Shown: positions 1 through 12,830, counted from the first letter of the stretch. The stretch is 33,725 bases of DNA from Akkermansiaceae bacterium (GCA_012032235.1 JAAURL010000004.1:1-33725), one strand, 5' to 3'. Notes: generated from the sequence alone by a model not told the origin. Translations and numbers: made by a program.

Positions 1-3000
1 CCAGTCATTGTGCTTGCGACGAGTGAAGTCGATAACACGGTGGACTTTGGTCTCAGTGGACCTGCCCCAGCTGCTATTGGGAATCATGTTTTCTGCGATG
101 TCAATAACGACGGCCTTCGCGATTTGAATGGGCTCGATAACATCCTTGGCAACGCCGATGATGAAGTAGGTATCGAAAACGTCGTCGTAAGCCTGTTCGC
201 ATCTAACGGAACAACTCCCATCGATAACCCTAACATTGACGGTGTGCAGAATTACACATCACTCACAGATGCGGATGGCGTTTATGCATTCATGAATCTG
301 TTGCCTGGAAGCTATGTGGTAAAAATAGAAAACCCACTTCTTGGTAAATCGATTAGCTCTGCAACCACTGTCACCACAGATAATACAGTGGACAATGACG
401 ACAACGGATCACAATCCGTACCTGGTGGTGTCGTGACATCGCCAGTCATCGTCCTAGTCGCTGGTGAAACGGATAATACAAAAGACTTTGGCTTCATCGG
501 CACAGTCGCGCTGGGAGACTTGGTCTTCTGCGATGATAATAATGATGGATTCGCGATCCCGACGGTCTCGATAACATTGCCGGAAACGCTGATGATGAAA
601 CTCCGATCTCAGGAGTCGTTCTCGGCCTGTTCGCAGCCAATGGCACAACTACGATCGATGATCCAGTGCTTGCCGGCATCCAGCCTTACACCGTGACGAC
701 TGATTCTAACGGAATTTATAATTTTACCAATCTTCTTCCAGGAAGCTATTTGGTGAAAATCGGAACAGCTAACTTCGCTTCTGGCGGTGCCTTGGTCAAT
801 AAGCCCGCGAGCAGCGGAAACACCGGTACCGCAGACAATCAGCAAAATGACGATGATAACGGCATCCAGTCTGCCTCAGGAGCGGAGGTCAGCTCACCTG
901 TGATCGCACTCACAGGAACAGAGTTGGACTCAACTGTGGACTTCGGTTTCTTCACGCCACTCAGTCTTGGAAATCTCGTTTTCATGGATTCTAACAACAA
1001 CGGATTGTTTGATTCTGGAACGGACATGGGCATCGATGGTGTGAGCGTGCAGCTCTTGTTCGATGCAAACAACAATGGCACCATCGATGCGGCTGAGCTA
1101 ACAACGCCATTCGCAACGACTTCGACGAGCGGCGGCGGCGTTTACTCTTTCAGCAATCTGGTCGCTGGAAATTACCAAGTCGTCATCCCGGTTAGTAATT
1201 TCTCTGTTGGAAGCGCACTTGCTACCAAAAATGTTTCATCTTCTAACACAGACACCGCAGATAACGGCCAAGATGATGATGATAACGGCACGCAAGCTGC
1301 CCCTAGCGCTGTCACTACTAGCCCGTTGATTGCTCTATTAGGCGGAACCGAGCCAGGTTCTACAGGCAGTGCCAACACAGACAATACAATCGACTTTGGT
1401 TTCATTGCACCATCTTCCATCGGTAGCTTGGTCTTTATGGATTCTAACAACAATGGTCTGTTTGATTCTGGAACAGAGATGGGCATTGGTGGTGTGACGG
1501 TGCAGCTATTCCTCGATGTGAATGGTGATAATGACCTCAACGATCCTGGTGAAGACGTAGCCGTCGCAACAACTGCCACGAGCACAGTTTCTGCAACTTT
1601 GGGTCAATATAACTTCGCAAATCTCGTTCCAGGTAATTATCAAGTTGTGATTCCTGTGACGAACTTCGCGACAGGTGCGCCGCTGGTAGCGAAAAATACT
1701 TCATCGTCACCTGGCGTCACCGACACCGCAGATAACAATCAAGACAACGATGATAATGGCACGCAAGTTTCCTCAGGTCTCGTAACGACCAGCCCATTCA
1801 TTAATCTAGCAGCTGGTGAAAGCGACCAAACGATTGACCTTGGCTTCTTCCAGACAGTCGCTCTTGGAAACTTCGTGTTCCTCGATAGTAATAACGACGG
1901 TCTTCTCACGAGTGAAAACGGTCTCAGCGGTGCGACAGTGCAGCTTTTCAATAGTGACGGCACAACGCCTGCAACGAATTACCTCGGCGTAGCTGTGCCA
2001 TCACAAACAACAGGCGGTTCGGGTCAGTATAGTTTCCCTGATCTTGCACCAGGAGATTATATTGTTAGGGCGACGCCTCCTGCAGGCTTTATCCCGGCAA
2101 CCCCTGCTTCGCAACCTGATCCAGATCTCAACCCTGCGGACAATGATAGCAATGGCGTGCAAGTGCCTTCACAGCCTTACGTGCAGTCACCAGTTGTTAC
2201 TCTTCTCGCTGGCACCGAGCCAATCAACGACGATGATGAGCTGGCCAATACCAACACGACTGTGGACTTTGGCTTTGTGCCAAGTGTCGGTGTAGGCAAT
2301 CTCGTCTTCAATGATGCAATGGTAATGGCATCTTTGACTCGGGTGAAACAGGCGTCAATGGTGTGGCTGTTAGACTATTTAAACAAGGAGATGATCCACT
2401 CACTGCGACACCTGTAGCAACAGCCACGACGGCCACGGTCAGCGGCACAGCGGGTTGTTATCTTTTTGATAATCTTGCTCCAGGAAACTACTTTGTTTAT
2501 CTCCCAGCGAGCAACTTCGCATCAGGTGGGCCTCTCGCAGGAAGCTTCTCCTCGACAGGAGCCGATGCCACCGATCTTGTAGATGATACGGCAAATGAAA
2601 ATGGTATTGATAACGCAGCACCAGCAACGAATGGAATTCGCACTAACAATTTCGCGCTCGGTGATAATGCCGAGCCAGCGAGCGAAGCTGGAGCCTGCGC
2701 CAGCCAAGACGATGCTGATGATAATAACATCAACCTCACCATCGACTTCGGTTTTGTGAAACCTGTATGCATTGGTAACTTTGTTTACAGCGTGCCAACA
2801 GTTCCTCTAGATCCGAATACTTCACAAACGGGCTCTAGCGGTCTCTCTGGAGCTACAGTAGAGCTCTTTAGATCCAGCGGCGCTTCACTCCTACCTGTTA
2901 CGAACCTAACTGGAGCTGCCGTGGCTTCGGTGACGACTCTATCGACAGGTCGCTATGAATTCTGCGATCTCGCACCAGGGGACTATGTCGTCCGCGTCAC

Positions 3001-6000
3001 TCCGCCTACTGGGCTAACACCACTCGCTACAGCAACAGATCCAGACCCTGATACAAATGCTCTAAACACAGACAGCAACGGCGTGACGGTATCTGGTCAG
3101 ACTTATGTGCAGTCGCCAGTCGTCACCCTCGCTTCTGGCACAGAGCCAACTGGCGACGATGCACCAACAGCTCCCTATGCGGATAATGACTCTAACAATA
3201 CCGTAGACTTTGGCTTCATTTCCTCACTCATTGTGAATCCAGTCGCTATAGGAGATCGTGTCTGGTGCGATGAAAACGGCAACGGCATCCAAGACTCAGG
3301 CGAGCCAGGTATTCCAAATGTGGTTGTCACTCTGACTCAAGGTGCAAATACCGCGACATCTACAACGGATGCGACAGGTCTTTATCGCTTTGCCAGTGAT
3401 GGCAATGCTCCATTCCTCAGTGCGGGAAGTAGTGTGACTCTAACAATAGATAAAGCAGCAAATGCCGCCGCTCTGAGCGCTTGCCCACTAGTCACCTCGC
3501 CAAACTCCACTGGCCCTGGCGCGAATGATGGTAATGACAGCGATGGCATCGATGGTGCCACGACCGTCACGATCACTACAACGGTTCCAGGACTTGGCAC
3601 TAGCGATCTGACGAATGACTTGGGATTCACGCCGACGGTATCACTCGGTAACTTCGTCTTCATCGACTCTGATAGAGATGGTTTGTCCAGTGGAGAAGTC
3701 GGTCTCGCTGGAGCCATGGTCACCTTGCTCCAAAGCGACGGCGTCACCCCTGCGACGAAGTTTGACGGCACAGCCACACCGATGATCACTACCACCGCAG
3801 ACGGTAAATATCTCTTCACCGATCTCGCTCCAGGCGATTACATCGTCAAAGTAAAACCACCCGTCATCGCACCACAGCCATCGGCGGCTCCGAGCCCAAC
3901 AGGCTATGTGCCAACTACCGCCGCGCCTACAGTCGATCCTGATGCCAATGCCTCTGATATTGATTCTAACAATACAGCGATGGGAACTCTGACTGATCCT
4001 TATCAAGTAGCGTCCGTTGCTGTGACTCTCACCATCGGTGGTGAGCCAGTAGGTGATGAAGATAATGATGTAAATTCTAACAATACAGTTGATTTCGGAT
4101 TCTTTGCTCAAGTTGGCGTGGGTAACCTAGTCTGGATCGATAAAGATGCAGACAGCAAGTTCACCGCTGGTGTTGATGCCCGCGTGCCAAACGTCGTCGT
4201 CCAAGTTTGGCCTGAAGGCGCGAATCCGCTCATCGGCACGGCTCCACACACAGCGACCACAGATGCTAACGGAAATTGGCTCGTCACCAGCGCGCCTCCA
4301 GGACGCTACTTTGCCTTCATCCCACCAGCGATGTTCCAAGCTGGCGCGCCTCTCGAAGGTTACTTTAGCGCTCCTGGTGTCGAGGTCGAGCCGCTGAACT
4401 CTGCCGCAGATGATGATCTGGGAGAGAGCGGTATCGATGATAGCAATCCAGCAGCAAACGGAATCCGTACCCGGAATTTCAACCTCCGCATCGATCGCGA
4501 ACCATTCGTTCAATTCGGTGAAACAGGCGACAATGCGAACTTCGATGCCGCGCCAGTTTATGATGACGATAGCATCGATCTTACCAAAGACTTCGCCTTC
4601 GTTGCACCATTGAGCGTAGGTAACCTCGTCTTCAATGATCTCAATTCAGACGGCCAATATGCTTCTGGAACAGACGCTACATTGGGTGGAGTATTGGTGG
4701 AGCTCTTCAAGTCCACACCAGGCGGACTTGTCCCAGCATTGGATGTTTTCAATAATGCAGTGACATCGGTCACCACACCATCGACGGGTATCTATAACTT
4801 CACCAATCTACCCAAAGGTGACTACGTTGTGCGGTTCACGCCACCGGCTGGTTTCAGAAACACAACCGTGCCAGCTGATCCAGATCCAGATACGAATTCA
4901 TCTAACACCGATAGCAATATCCAGCCAGTCGTAGGGCAAAGCTACTTCCAGACGCCAGTCTTCGCACTTATGGAAGACTCAGAGCCAATCACCGATGGTG
5001 ACACTGACAATGACTCCGATCTCAGCGTTGATGCAGGCTTCGTCCAAGTTATCAGCCTTGGTGATCTAGTCTTCATGGACTCTAACAATAATGGCGTGTT
5101 TGATTCTGCGACTGAAATGGGAATCAACGGTGTTGCCGTGCAACTCCTCTTCGACGCCGACAATAACGGCAGTATCGCAGGGGCGGAAACCACGCCGATC
5201 GCAACAACATCGACTGTCTCAGGCGGATTATACAGCTTCACCGATCTCGTTCCTGGCAGATACCAAGTGCTCATCCCGGCTACGAACTTTGCCACAGGCA
5301 ACGCACTAGCTTCCAAGAGCACCTCATCCACCAATATCGCGACATCCACTGCAGATAACGGTGTGAATAATGATGACAACGGTAACCAACTTGGTGGTGC
5401 AGGCACAGTGACCAGCAGCCCGCTCATCGTTCTAGCTCCGAATACAGAGCCAGGCACTACAGGAACAGGAAATGCTGATAACACCATCGATTTCGGCTTC
5501 TATGCCTCGCTCACACTTGGAGATCTTGTTTTCTGTGATGATAATAACAGCGGCGAGAAAGACCCAGCCGAGCCAGGAATCGGCGGAGTGACTTTACAAC
5601 TCCTCAAAGACGCTGATGGCAATGGCTCCATCGACGGTGCTGAGACCACCCCAGTCGCATCCGTGGTATCATCGACAGTGCCAGCCACTCTCGGCCAATA
5701 CAGCTTCGCTGGACTAACCGATGGCAATTACCAAGTGATTGTCCCTGCGAGCAATTTCATCAGCGGCGGGCCGCTTGCGATTAAGAGTTCGTCTTCCACC
5801 GCATCAAATCCTGATAACGAAACCAATGACGATGACAACGGATCGCAGTCTGGCGGCTCGGGCACAGTCACCACTAGCCCGATCATTGTTCTAGCTGGAG
5901 GCACCGAGCCAAACGGAACAGGAAACAATACCGACAACACCATCGATTTCGGCTTCTTGGCTGGGAAATACAATACTTTCACTTCTTGGCAGGTTGCAAA

Positions 6001-7438
6001 TCCGCTCGGTGGGCAAAATGGCCTAACCCAAAACCCAGACGGTGACGGCTTTAGTAACCTACTTGAATACGCACTCTGCGGTCATCCCTCCACGGGTCTC
6101 AAGGTCTCACCAAGTGGCCAGCCTAATAGCGGGCTCCAGATTGTGCCGAGTGCTAGCACGGCAGATCAGATCGACGCTACTTTCATTCGTCCTAGTGGCA
6201 TCACCGACGTAGCTTATGTTCTGCAATACAGCTCCGACGGGCAAACATGGGTATCTGTCACCGGTATCACTCCTTTGACTACGGCTAATACCAATGGCAC
6301 GGAGACGGTAACTTATCCGAACCTTGAAAGTCTCGGTGCCACGGGCCTGATCAGGCTGCAAATTAGCTCGGGCGTATCCGGCCCACTAGTCACAAATGTC
6401 ACGCAGACTAGTGGTTGGCAGCCGCACACGGTGAAGCCGCTTTGTGAAAGCTATAGTCACCCACTTCTCAATTCGTGTGTCTTTACTGGCACGATCGACG
6501 GAGTGTCTGGGTCGACGCTCGATCTCACGGGATCCGTTGGCACGGGAGATCTAACCACTCTGGACACAACGAAACAATACTACATCGAAGTTACCTCTGG
6601 CGATAACGTGGGCTGCCGCTTTGATATTGCTAGCTTTACCGCGACAAGCGTTGTTCTAGCTGCTGATGCGAGCCTTTACAGCCCAGAGCCGCCATATAAC
6701 ACCACGCTAACTATTCCGGCGACGCTAACAGGTGATAGTATTGTTCTCCGTGAACATCACACATTTGCCAGTCTGTTCCCACCTGACGATATCGGAACTC
6801 CTGCTGTGGATGGCTTTGTAAGCGGAACAACAGTTAATAACTCTGCGCGGCTTCTCTTCTGGGATCGTCTCCAGCAAAAGTTGGTCACCTACTATCTGGA
6901 AACACAGGTCACAGGTGGTCCGATCTGGCGTTCTACCACCAGTGCGACCTCCCTCAATGATCGCGTGTTCCCAGCAGACCAAGGTGTGTTCACTCACAAT
7001 TTGCAAAGTGCAGCAGCAGCCTTCGATATCTTGCAATACGGCGAAGTTCGCACGAACGCAGCACGCGTTCCACTCATTAAGGACTACAACCTCGTTCCAG
7101 CACTTTATCCACTCGATCAAGACTATGCAGCACGCAACCTACTCACTCCAGGTGGTGCTACAGGTAGTTCGGTGCGTCAACAGGCAGATCAGATTCAGTT
7201 CTGGAGAGATGATTCAAACACTAGCCCGACCTTTGTTCCTCATCTCTGCTACGATGCATCGTTCTACTTTGTGACCGCATCACCAGTGAATGACAAGTGG
7301 GTCATGTCGGCAGATCTTTCCCTTGCGGATCAGACGCTACTAGAGGTCTTCAAGCGAGATCGCAGCGCTCTGCATTGCATTCAAACTGCAGATCGGCCAG
7401 CTTATACGATTCCTAATCCGATCAATACTGCTCCATAA
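1..7438 (+). CDS. Giant SdrD_B/CNA_B-like repeat surface or secreted protein (5' truncated by window; two apparent frameshifts near 549 and 2318)
   Basis: ORFs 10..696, 666..2417 and 2363..7438 join into one protein. About 13 modules of ~150 aa share a G(N/D)xVFxDxNNDG start, a GxYxFxxLxPGxYxV core and a DNTxDFGF end. The non-repeat C-terminus starts with NPDGDGFSNLLEYAL. Confidence 0.85.
61..5985 (+). repeat. Degenerate tandem array of ~13 SdrD_B-like coding modules (period ~400-500 bp)
   Basis: Recurring module starts near 73, 505, 967, 1420, 1862, 2290, 2770, 3246, 3645, 4113, 4617, 5059 and 5515. DNA similarity is high between 981-1035, 1434-1485 and 5073-5125 (atggattctaacaacaa...ctgtttgattctggaac). 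Confidence 0.8.
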
Positions 7439-7488
7439 GCTTCACCCGTGAATTGAGAAAATTTATAACCCTTCACTCCATCAAACCG

Positions 7489-8203
7489 ATGAAAAGAATA
7501 TCTCTTTGCTCCACTCTACTAATCGGAGCTCAAGCCCTGTTGCTGTCCACAGCAGGAAGCCATGCGGCAACCATCAACTGGGGACCAAGCTTTACGCCTG
7601 ATAACTACTTCAGCAATGGAGATCAATTGGATGGCGCTGGTGCAGAAGTCGTCACCTTTGAATTGGGTGCTTTTACGACAGGGTTTGACCCAGCGACTGC
7701 TGACCCCGCTTTATGGGCGGCGAATTGGATTGTCGTGAATACGGTAACTTCAAGTGGCACAATCACCGGCACCGCGACATCCACTTACAGCACCTCGAAT
7801 AACAATTACGGCGGCTCGGTGGAAACGGCAGGCTTTACGACTGCGGGAATTGCTGCGGGACTGCCCCATTTTTATTTGGGGATATACTCAAAAAACGGTT
7901 GATTTGACGACTCAGTGGGTCTTGTTCAGTGCCGCCAATGTGAGCGCCTCAGGCCCACAAACAAGTAACTGGGTAGCCCCATTCACTGCGGGAGACCAAG
8001 GCAACCCAGCGATCGATTGGGAGCCGATTGCTTCCACAAATGTAGTCTTTGGTGGCACCTCCACGGACACAGGTTTAGGCATCGTGGATGGACCGCAAAC
8101 ATTGACCTTAAATCAAGTGCAACTTTACAAAGTGGTCCCAGAACCGAGTAGTGCTGCGTTTGTCATTTTGGCCAGCTTAGCCTTGGTTCGTCGTAAAAGA
8201 TAA
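7489..8203 (+). CDS. PEP-CTERM-anchored secreted protein (apparent +1 frameshift in A6 run near 7893)
   Basis: Signal peptide MKRISLCSTLLIGAQALLLSTAGSHA. ORFs 7453..7902 and 7754..8203 join. C-terminus VPEPSSAAFVILASLALVRRKR is a canonical PEP-CTERM sorting tail. Confidence 0.8.
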
Positions 8204-8209
8204 ACCTAC

Positions 8210-9142
8210 ATGCGGGTCATAAGATCTGTCTTCCTTTGTGTAGCCGCGTCTCTGTCTTTCCTAAAGGCGGGAAATGTAGATATTGCTTGGCAAAGCTCAG
8301 GACCTCACCTGCAAAGTAATGGCAGTGCCATGACATCGAGATTCATCTTTGAGGTGGGTGGTTTTGTAGATGGTTTCGTGCCAACTTCTGAGAATACTGC
8401 ACAGTGGGCTGGCAAATGGCGGTCACTGGGTGGCGCGAATTTTCAGCCTGCAAATTTACGTTTTCAGGGAGCTTCAACACTAACCACAAACCAAGATCCT
8501 TTCGGAGTGAGCCAGCAAGTTTATATTTGGGGATATGGTTTAGGAGGATCATCCGCAGAATGGGTGTTGATTCGCAACACATCTTGGGCATGGCCAGATA
8601 CAACCGTCCCGTTTACTCCAAGTGCGCCTTTCTACACCGTCACGGCGGCGGAGGCCGGTTACACGACGGTCGTTGGGCATGTGAACCAGTCAGGAATAGT
8701 GATAAAGTCCACAGCTGTTAGTAACTCTCCAACTCCTTCGGTTTCCTATACTGCTTGGGTCGTGGAAAATTTCTTTATATCTGAGCAGAGTGATCCAGCG
8801 ATTGTTGGGCAAGTAGCCGACCCAGATGGTGATGGGCAAACGAATATTTACGAATACGCCTTTGGCACGAATCCTAAGCAAACTTCGATGGCCTCGGTTC
8901 CCCAATTGGATATTATGAATGTGAACTCACAGTCATTTGCGCAGATCACGATGAATTTTTCACCTCGGGCGCAGGTGACGATGCAACTTCACCAGTCATC
9001 GGATCTGCAGACTTTCACTGCATTGAGTCCGGCTCCGATCACGGTCCTAAATACGCAGGGGACTTTGATTCTTCGGGATTCCGCAGCGATTCATACTGGA
9101 TCGCCGCGCAAGTTCTACCGAATGCAGTTTACTTCGCCATAG
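8210..9142 (+). CDS. Secreted protein related to the upstream PEP-CTERM protein, with DPDGDG-type Ca-binding-like motif and different C-terminus
   Basis: Signal peptide MRVIRSVFLCVAASLSFLKA. FEVGGFVDGFVPTSENTAQWAGKW resembles FELGAFTTGFDPATADPALWAANW upstream. Contains DPDGDGQTNIYEYAFGTNP. Confidence 0.7.
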   Translation: MRVIRSVFLCVAASLSFLKAGNVDIAWQSSGPHLQSNGSAMTSRFIFEVGGFVDGFVPTSENTAQWAGKWRSLGGANFQPANLRFQGASTLTTNQDPFGVSQQVYIWGYGLGGSSAEWVLIRNTSWAWPDTTVPFTPSAPFYTVTAAEAGYTTVVGHVNQSGIVIKSTAVSNSPTPSVSYTAWVVENFFISEQSDPAIVGQVADPDGDGQTNIYEYAFGTNPKQTSMASVPQLDIMNVNSQSFAQITMNFSPRAQVTMQLHQSSDLQTFTALSPAPITVLNTQGTLILRDSAAIHTGSPRKFYRMQFTSP

Positions 9143-9167
9143 ACGTTCGCCGGTAGCAAGCTCGCTG

Positions 9168-9192
9168 CGTGTGGCGATTGAATCGTCACACG
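9168..9192. terminator. Hairpin between convergent genes
   Basis: cgtgtggcgat-tga-atcgtcacacg, ~11 bp stem with one G-T pair, lying between the stop of 8210..9142(+) and the stop of 9197(-). Confidence 0.6.
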
Positions 9193-9196
9193 TTTG

Positions 9197-10078
9197 TTAG
9201 AAAGTCGGTGCAGCGATGGTCGCTTTATCGCGCTCTTCGATACGGCGGCGCAAGATGCGATCTGCTGTTTCGGCAACCATTTCTGATAGAAGTAACCATA
9301 GATGTGATCCTTGACGATAGTCTGCTGGGGCGATGTGCTTGACTCGATTCGCATGGGTGGAAAGTTGGAAGCACTTCCGGAAGGAGCGCCCAGTTGCATC
9401 TTCAGGATTATAAACGGCGATGGCTTGGCCGCCATTGCGAGCCATGACGGTGAAGCAAGGAACATCCGTGGGACCATCACCAACATAAACCATGTTTTCA
9501 AAAGGGATCGGGCGCTGTTCGCTAGGCATGTGGTCATTTACATCCTGATCGTAGCCTAGCATGCCTTTATTGATGCGGAAAAGGAATTGTGTCTTGGTGG
9601 TGTGAGAGATTGCTCGCTTCGGAAAACTGATCCGGCCTTCTGAATCTTCTCCAAATTCACAGCCAAAAATCGCTTTCACAAATGGCTGCAATCGGGAGCC
9701 ATCTAACAGAGCCTTTAATCCTGAGGAAATGATGTAGTGTTCGATTTTGATCCCGGCTAGTTCATGTTCAGGGCGCAGCACCGCCTCGGGCAAATCCACA
9801 AACAGTTCGGGTAAGCCTGGAAAAAAGCTGAGACCTGCTCCCAGTTCGTTTAGCCTCGAATTGGTGACATTATCCATGCCGAGGTAGTCGAGCATGCACT
9901 TCATATATGCCAGCTCCCCATCCCATTTTTGATTGCTGACGAGTGAGTTGCACTTTTTCCAAAACTGTGCCGGATCAATCCCGAATTCAGGGAAAACCAC
10001 ATCATCCTGCATATAGCGCGGGCTGAGTGTTTGATCATAATCGTAGACCAGTGCGATGATGTTTTGCGGAGCTGCCAT
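9197..10078 (-). CDS. HAD-superfamily phosphatase-like protein
   Basis: ALVYDYDQTLSP motif I, IISSGLKALLDGS, and MVYVGDGPTDVPCFTVM motif IV. Start taken at MAAPQN; the ORF extends to 10117. Confidence 0.75.
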   Translation of the reverse strand: MAAPQNIIALVYDYDQTLSPRYMQDDVVFPEFGIDPAQFWKKCNSLVSNQKWDGELAYMKCMLDYLGMDNVTNSRLNELGAGLSFFPGLPELFVDLPEAVLRPEHELAGIKIEHYIISSGLKALLDGSRLQPFVKAIFGCEFGEDSEGRISFPKRAISHTTKTQFLFRINKGMLGYDQDVNDHMPSEQRPIPFENMVYVGDGPTDVPCFTVMARNGGQAIAVYNPEDATGRSFRKCFQLSTHANRVKHIAPADYRQGSHLWLLLSEMVAETADRILRRRIEERDKATIAAPTF

Positions 10079-10264
10079 GAAAGACCTTAGACAAACGGCG
10101 GGAGGCTCCTGCGACAAGGCGGAATTTTAGAAATTAGGAATAGGTAAATCACCTACTATCAGGAAGCCCTGCAAGGCAACAAAGAATGCTTTTCTCGTAA
10201 ATCCATGATTTCAAAATGAAAATGATTTGCCCTAGACGCGCTGCTTAACCGGACTCTCAGCAGG

Positions 10265-11137
10265 TTAGCTATCTGAGGTAATTTTGCCAAGGTTTGGTGC
10301 TTTAGAATCGAAAGATGTATAAATAATTGCTCTTAGCTTCTCTAATAATTTACGTGTTGTTAAACTATTAGCACATAATGCTCGGATGATGTAGATATTA
10401 TTTGAAACAGATCCGTGCCCAAGATGTATATTTTCAGTATTTAAATCATCTAGCGAAGTTATCAGTGAATCTGAAATCTTCATTCCAGAAATATATGCTG
10501 ACAAGTAATGAGCTTCAGGGAATTTTGCCTTCAATGATTCAAGGCTATGATCACTCGGTTGCAAATGATAGCGTTCTCTAGTAATGAGTTTTTCAGAAAC
10601 GTATAAATCAAGTTTCCATTCGAGTTTTTGATAAGCAAACACCTCACCCATTGCAACTCGACCTGGTGCTAACCAATCGAAGTATAATAGATTCGCAGTA
10701 GGATGCAGATGAATGGTCGTTTCTTGAACATATCTCGCGCCAGCATGCGGAATGAACGGTTCAGGAATCCATTCCATGAAAGCATTTTCATCAATATGAA
10801 AAACCTGTTTGTTCGCTGCAGCAGCTCCGGAACGGGTTCTGTAAACTCTAGCTGCTGATGGCGTGCTTAAAACCAATTGACCATGCTTTCCAACCGATAC
10901 GGCGGACTGTACGACATCACCATCGAAGAATCCAGCTGTAGGATTGACGATATTTAAAACAAGTTTCCCTTGATCGATATATGATTTACCCAAATGAATC
11001 GGTGAGCTGAAGCTTTGATGTGAAATGTAGCTATCGCCATTGCTACGAGTTTCACAACGAAGCTCAAGATGACCACGCAGTGATGAACCAGAAACACGGG
11101 TTAATACATCATTCATATCAAATGAATAAGTATTCAT
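10265..11137 (-). CDS. ureD: Urease accessory protein UreD (UreH)
   Basis: [65 protein letters not shown] and [13 protein letters not shown] are typical of UreD. Confidence 0.92.
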   Translation of the reverse strand: MNTYSFDMNDVLTRVSGSSLRGHLELRCETRSNGDSYISHQSFSSPIHLGKSYIDQGKLVLNIVNPTAGFFDGDVVQSAVSVGKHGQLVLSTPSAARVYRTRSGAAAANKQVFHIDENAFMEWIPEPFIPHAGARYVQETTIHLHPTANLLYFDWLAPGRVAMGEVFAYQKLEWKLDLYVSEKLITRERYHLQPSDHSLESLKAKFPEAHYLSAYISGMKISDSLITSLDDLNTENIHLGHGSVSNNIYIIRALCANSLTTRKLLEKLRAIIYTSFDSKAPNLGKITSDS

Positions 11138-11780
11138 GCTTCAACCAATGAAGGAGCTCGTCTTTGCCTTTCTCTGATTTAAGATCCGCGAAGATAAATG
11201 GTCTAGAGTCTCTTTGAGCTTTTGCATCACGATCCATAACTGTCAGATCAGCTCCTACGTATGGCGCCAGCTCGATTTTATTGATCAGTAATAAATCACT
11301 TGTCCGAATGGCCGGGCCTCCTTTGCGTGGAATTTTATCTCCCTCGGCGACATCAATTACATAAATATATGCATCGACAAGTTCTGGAGAAAACGTAGCT
11401 GATAAATTATCACCACCGCTTTCGATCAGGATAAGTTTTAAATCTGGATGTCGATTTTCCAAATCGATCACAGCGGCCATATTCATACTGGTGTCATCGC
11501 GAATCGCCGTATGTGGGCAGCCACCTGTTTCGACTCCGATGACTCGATTAGACCCTAATACATTCGCACGAATTAAAAACTCTGCGTCTTCGCGTGTGTA
11601 AATATCATTTGTAATGACTGCTAAGGAAATTTCATCTTTCAGCCATTGGCATAACCGTAGAACACACATGGTTTTGCCAGAGCCGACTGGCCCACCTATA
11701 CCGAGGCGAAAGGGCCGTTTTTTATTAGGAGATGAAGAGTCTTGCATGAGATTTGGCGTGTCTAAGTGATGATATTTCAA
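11118..11780 (-). CDS. ureG: Urease accessory GTPase UreG
   Basis: [12 protein letters not shown]-loop, [52 protein letters not shown]. Confidence 0.97.
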   Translation of the reverse strand: MKYHHLDTPNLMQDSSSPNKKRPFRLGIGGPVGSGKTMCVLRLCQWLKDEISLAVITNDIYTREDAEFLIRANVLGSNRVIGVETGGCPHTAIRDDTSMNMAAVIDLENRHPDLKLILIESGGDNLSATFSPELVDAYIYVIDVAEGDKIPRKGGPAIRTSDLLLINKIELAPYVGADLTVMDRDAKAQRDSRPFIFADLKSEKGKDELLHWLKHEYLFI

Positions 11781-12391
11781 TAAGTGGATTGAACCATCCG
11801 TAGTTTGTTAGGTTTAAAGAATCTTCGATTTTTTCGCTGATCGCTTCGAGAGCTTTGCGCAAAATCTGCTGGCACGCATTTTGCCCGATGCGAATCAGCT
11901 TCATTGAAGCTGCTGTAAGCGCAGATAAGGTTTGATATACGAATGCAAGTGCCGCTTGCTGCATCGACAATGATGATAATTCTAATGCTGTGACGATAAG
12001 GTGATGACAGCGTGGAATTTTCCTCGAATGCACTCGATGAAAGGAGAAGGATCGAGTTTGGAAAGAATATCAAGTCGTTGAGAACCGATACGACGTGATG
12101 CATCGCGGAGTTCTGCTGGGATGCGCCAGGCATCAAGCTCTTGATCAAGAGCGATGATTTCACTTTCACGATGATCTAAAACGGCATGATAGACTTTAGC
12201 AAAGAATGGCAACTCAAAGTGCAGTATAGATGGAATGACCTGTTGATGCAAAACCTATTCAAATCGGCAGTATTCGTCACAACTCCTGATTCTACTAATT
12301 CTTCCAAACCAAATGAATGTGCATAAGATCCCGAAGGATATGCACTATCATTAGTCTGCAAGAGCCAGAGGATAGAATCATTGATCATCAT
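11725..12391 (-). CDS. ureF: Urease accessory protein UreF (two apparent frameshifts near 12250 and 11998)
   Basis: [27 protein letters not shown] at N-term; middle in ORF 12251..11982; [28 protein letters not shown] and [21 protein letters not shown] at C-term (frame of ORF 12033..11725). Confidence 0.85.
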
Positions 12392-12398
12392 GAAAATG

Positions 12399-12830
12399 TT
12401 ACGAATGTGCCATCGCTTTCATCGGTGTAAATAGGACTTCTGGCTCGCCGTATGTCCAACCTTCGCGTTCTAAAAGCTGCTTCATCGCATCATCATATAG
12501 GATGCGGATCGAGTTTGTCAAAATCTGCGCAGGTAAATGAAAATTGCCAACTTTCCAAGCGATGAGCGCAGCCTGCGCAGGTGAATCGAATGCTATTTCA
12601 TAAACGATTTCAGGAAGTTGCCTGACGACGTAGTCATTTCCACGTTCATGATAGATTACACAACTATCGTTCAAACGACTTTCCAGATCGAATCCGAATT
12701 CTGTCCCATCTTGCGCTACTCCACGCCAACGACGCTTGAGAAATAAACGCCTTTCTACTGAAAGAACGATTTGCTGCTCTGACGGCAAACTCGATGATGA
12801 TGCCAGGGCGTTTTGGATAATGTGCATCAA
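12399..12830 (-). CDS. ureE: Urease accessory protein UreE
   Basis: Position between ureC and ure[29 protein letters not shown] is typical of the UreE N-terminal domain. No His-rich tail. Confidence 0.85.
   Translation of the reverse strand: MMHIIQNALASSSSLPSEQQIVLSVERRLFLKRRWRGVAQDGTEFGFDLESRLNDSCVIYHERGNDYVVRQLPEIVYEIAFDSPAQAALIAWKVGNFHLPAQILTNSIRILYDDAMKQLLEREGWTYGEPEVLFTPMKAMAHS

Noticed and set aside
61-5985. Regular repeats suggesting a CRISPR or non-coding satellite array
   Set aside because: Period is ~400-500 bp, repeats are degenerate and translate into SdrD_B-like modules in a continuous frame after two single-base repairs.
9115-9537. ORF 9115..9537 (-) as a separate gene
   Set aside because: Overlaps the HAD phosphatase in another frame with low-complexity, non-homologous translation.
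11725-12391. ureF as a genuine pseudogene or programmed frameshift site
   Set aside because: All UreF segments including the conserved C-terminus are present, the whole urease operon is intact, and similar single-base shifts occur in unrelated genes including parB.
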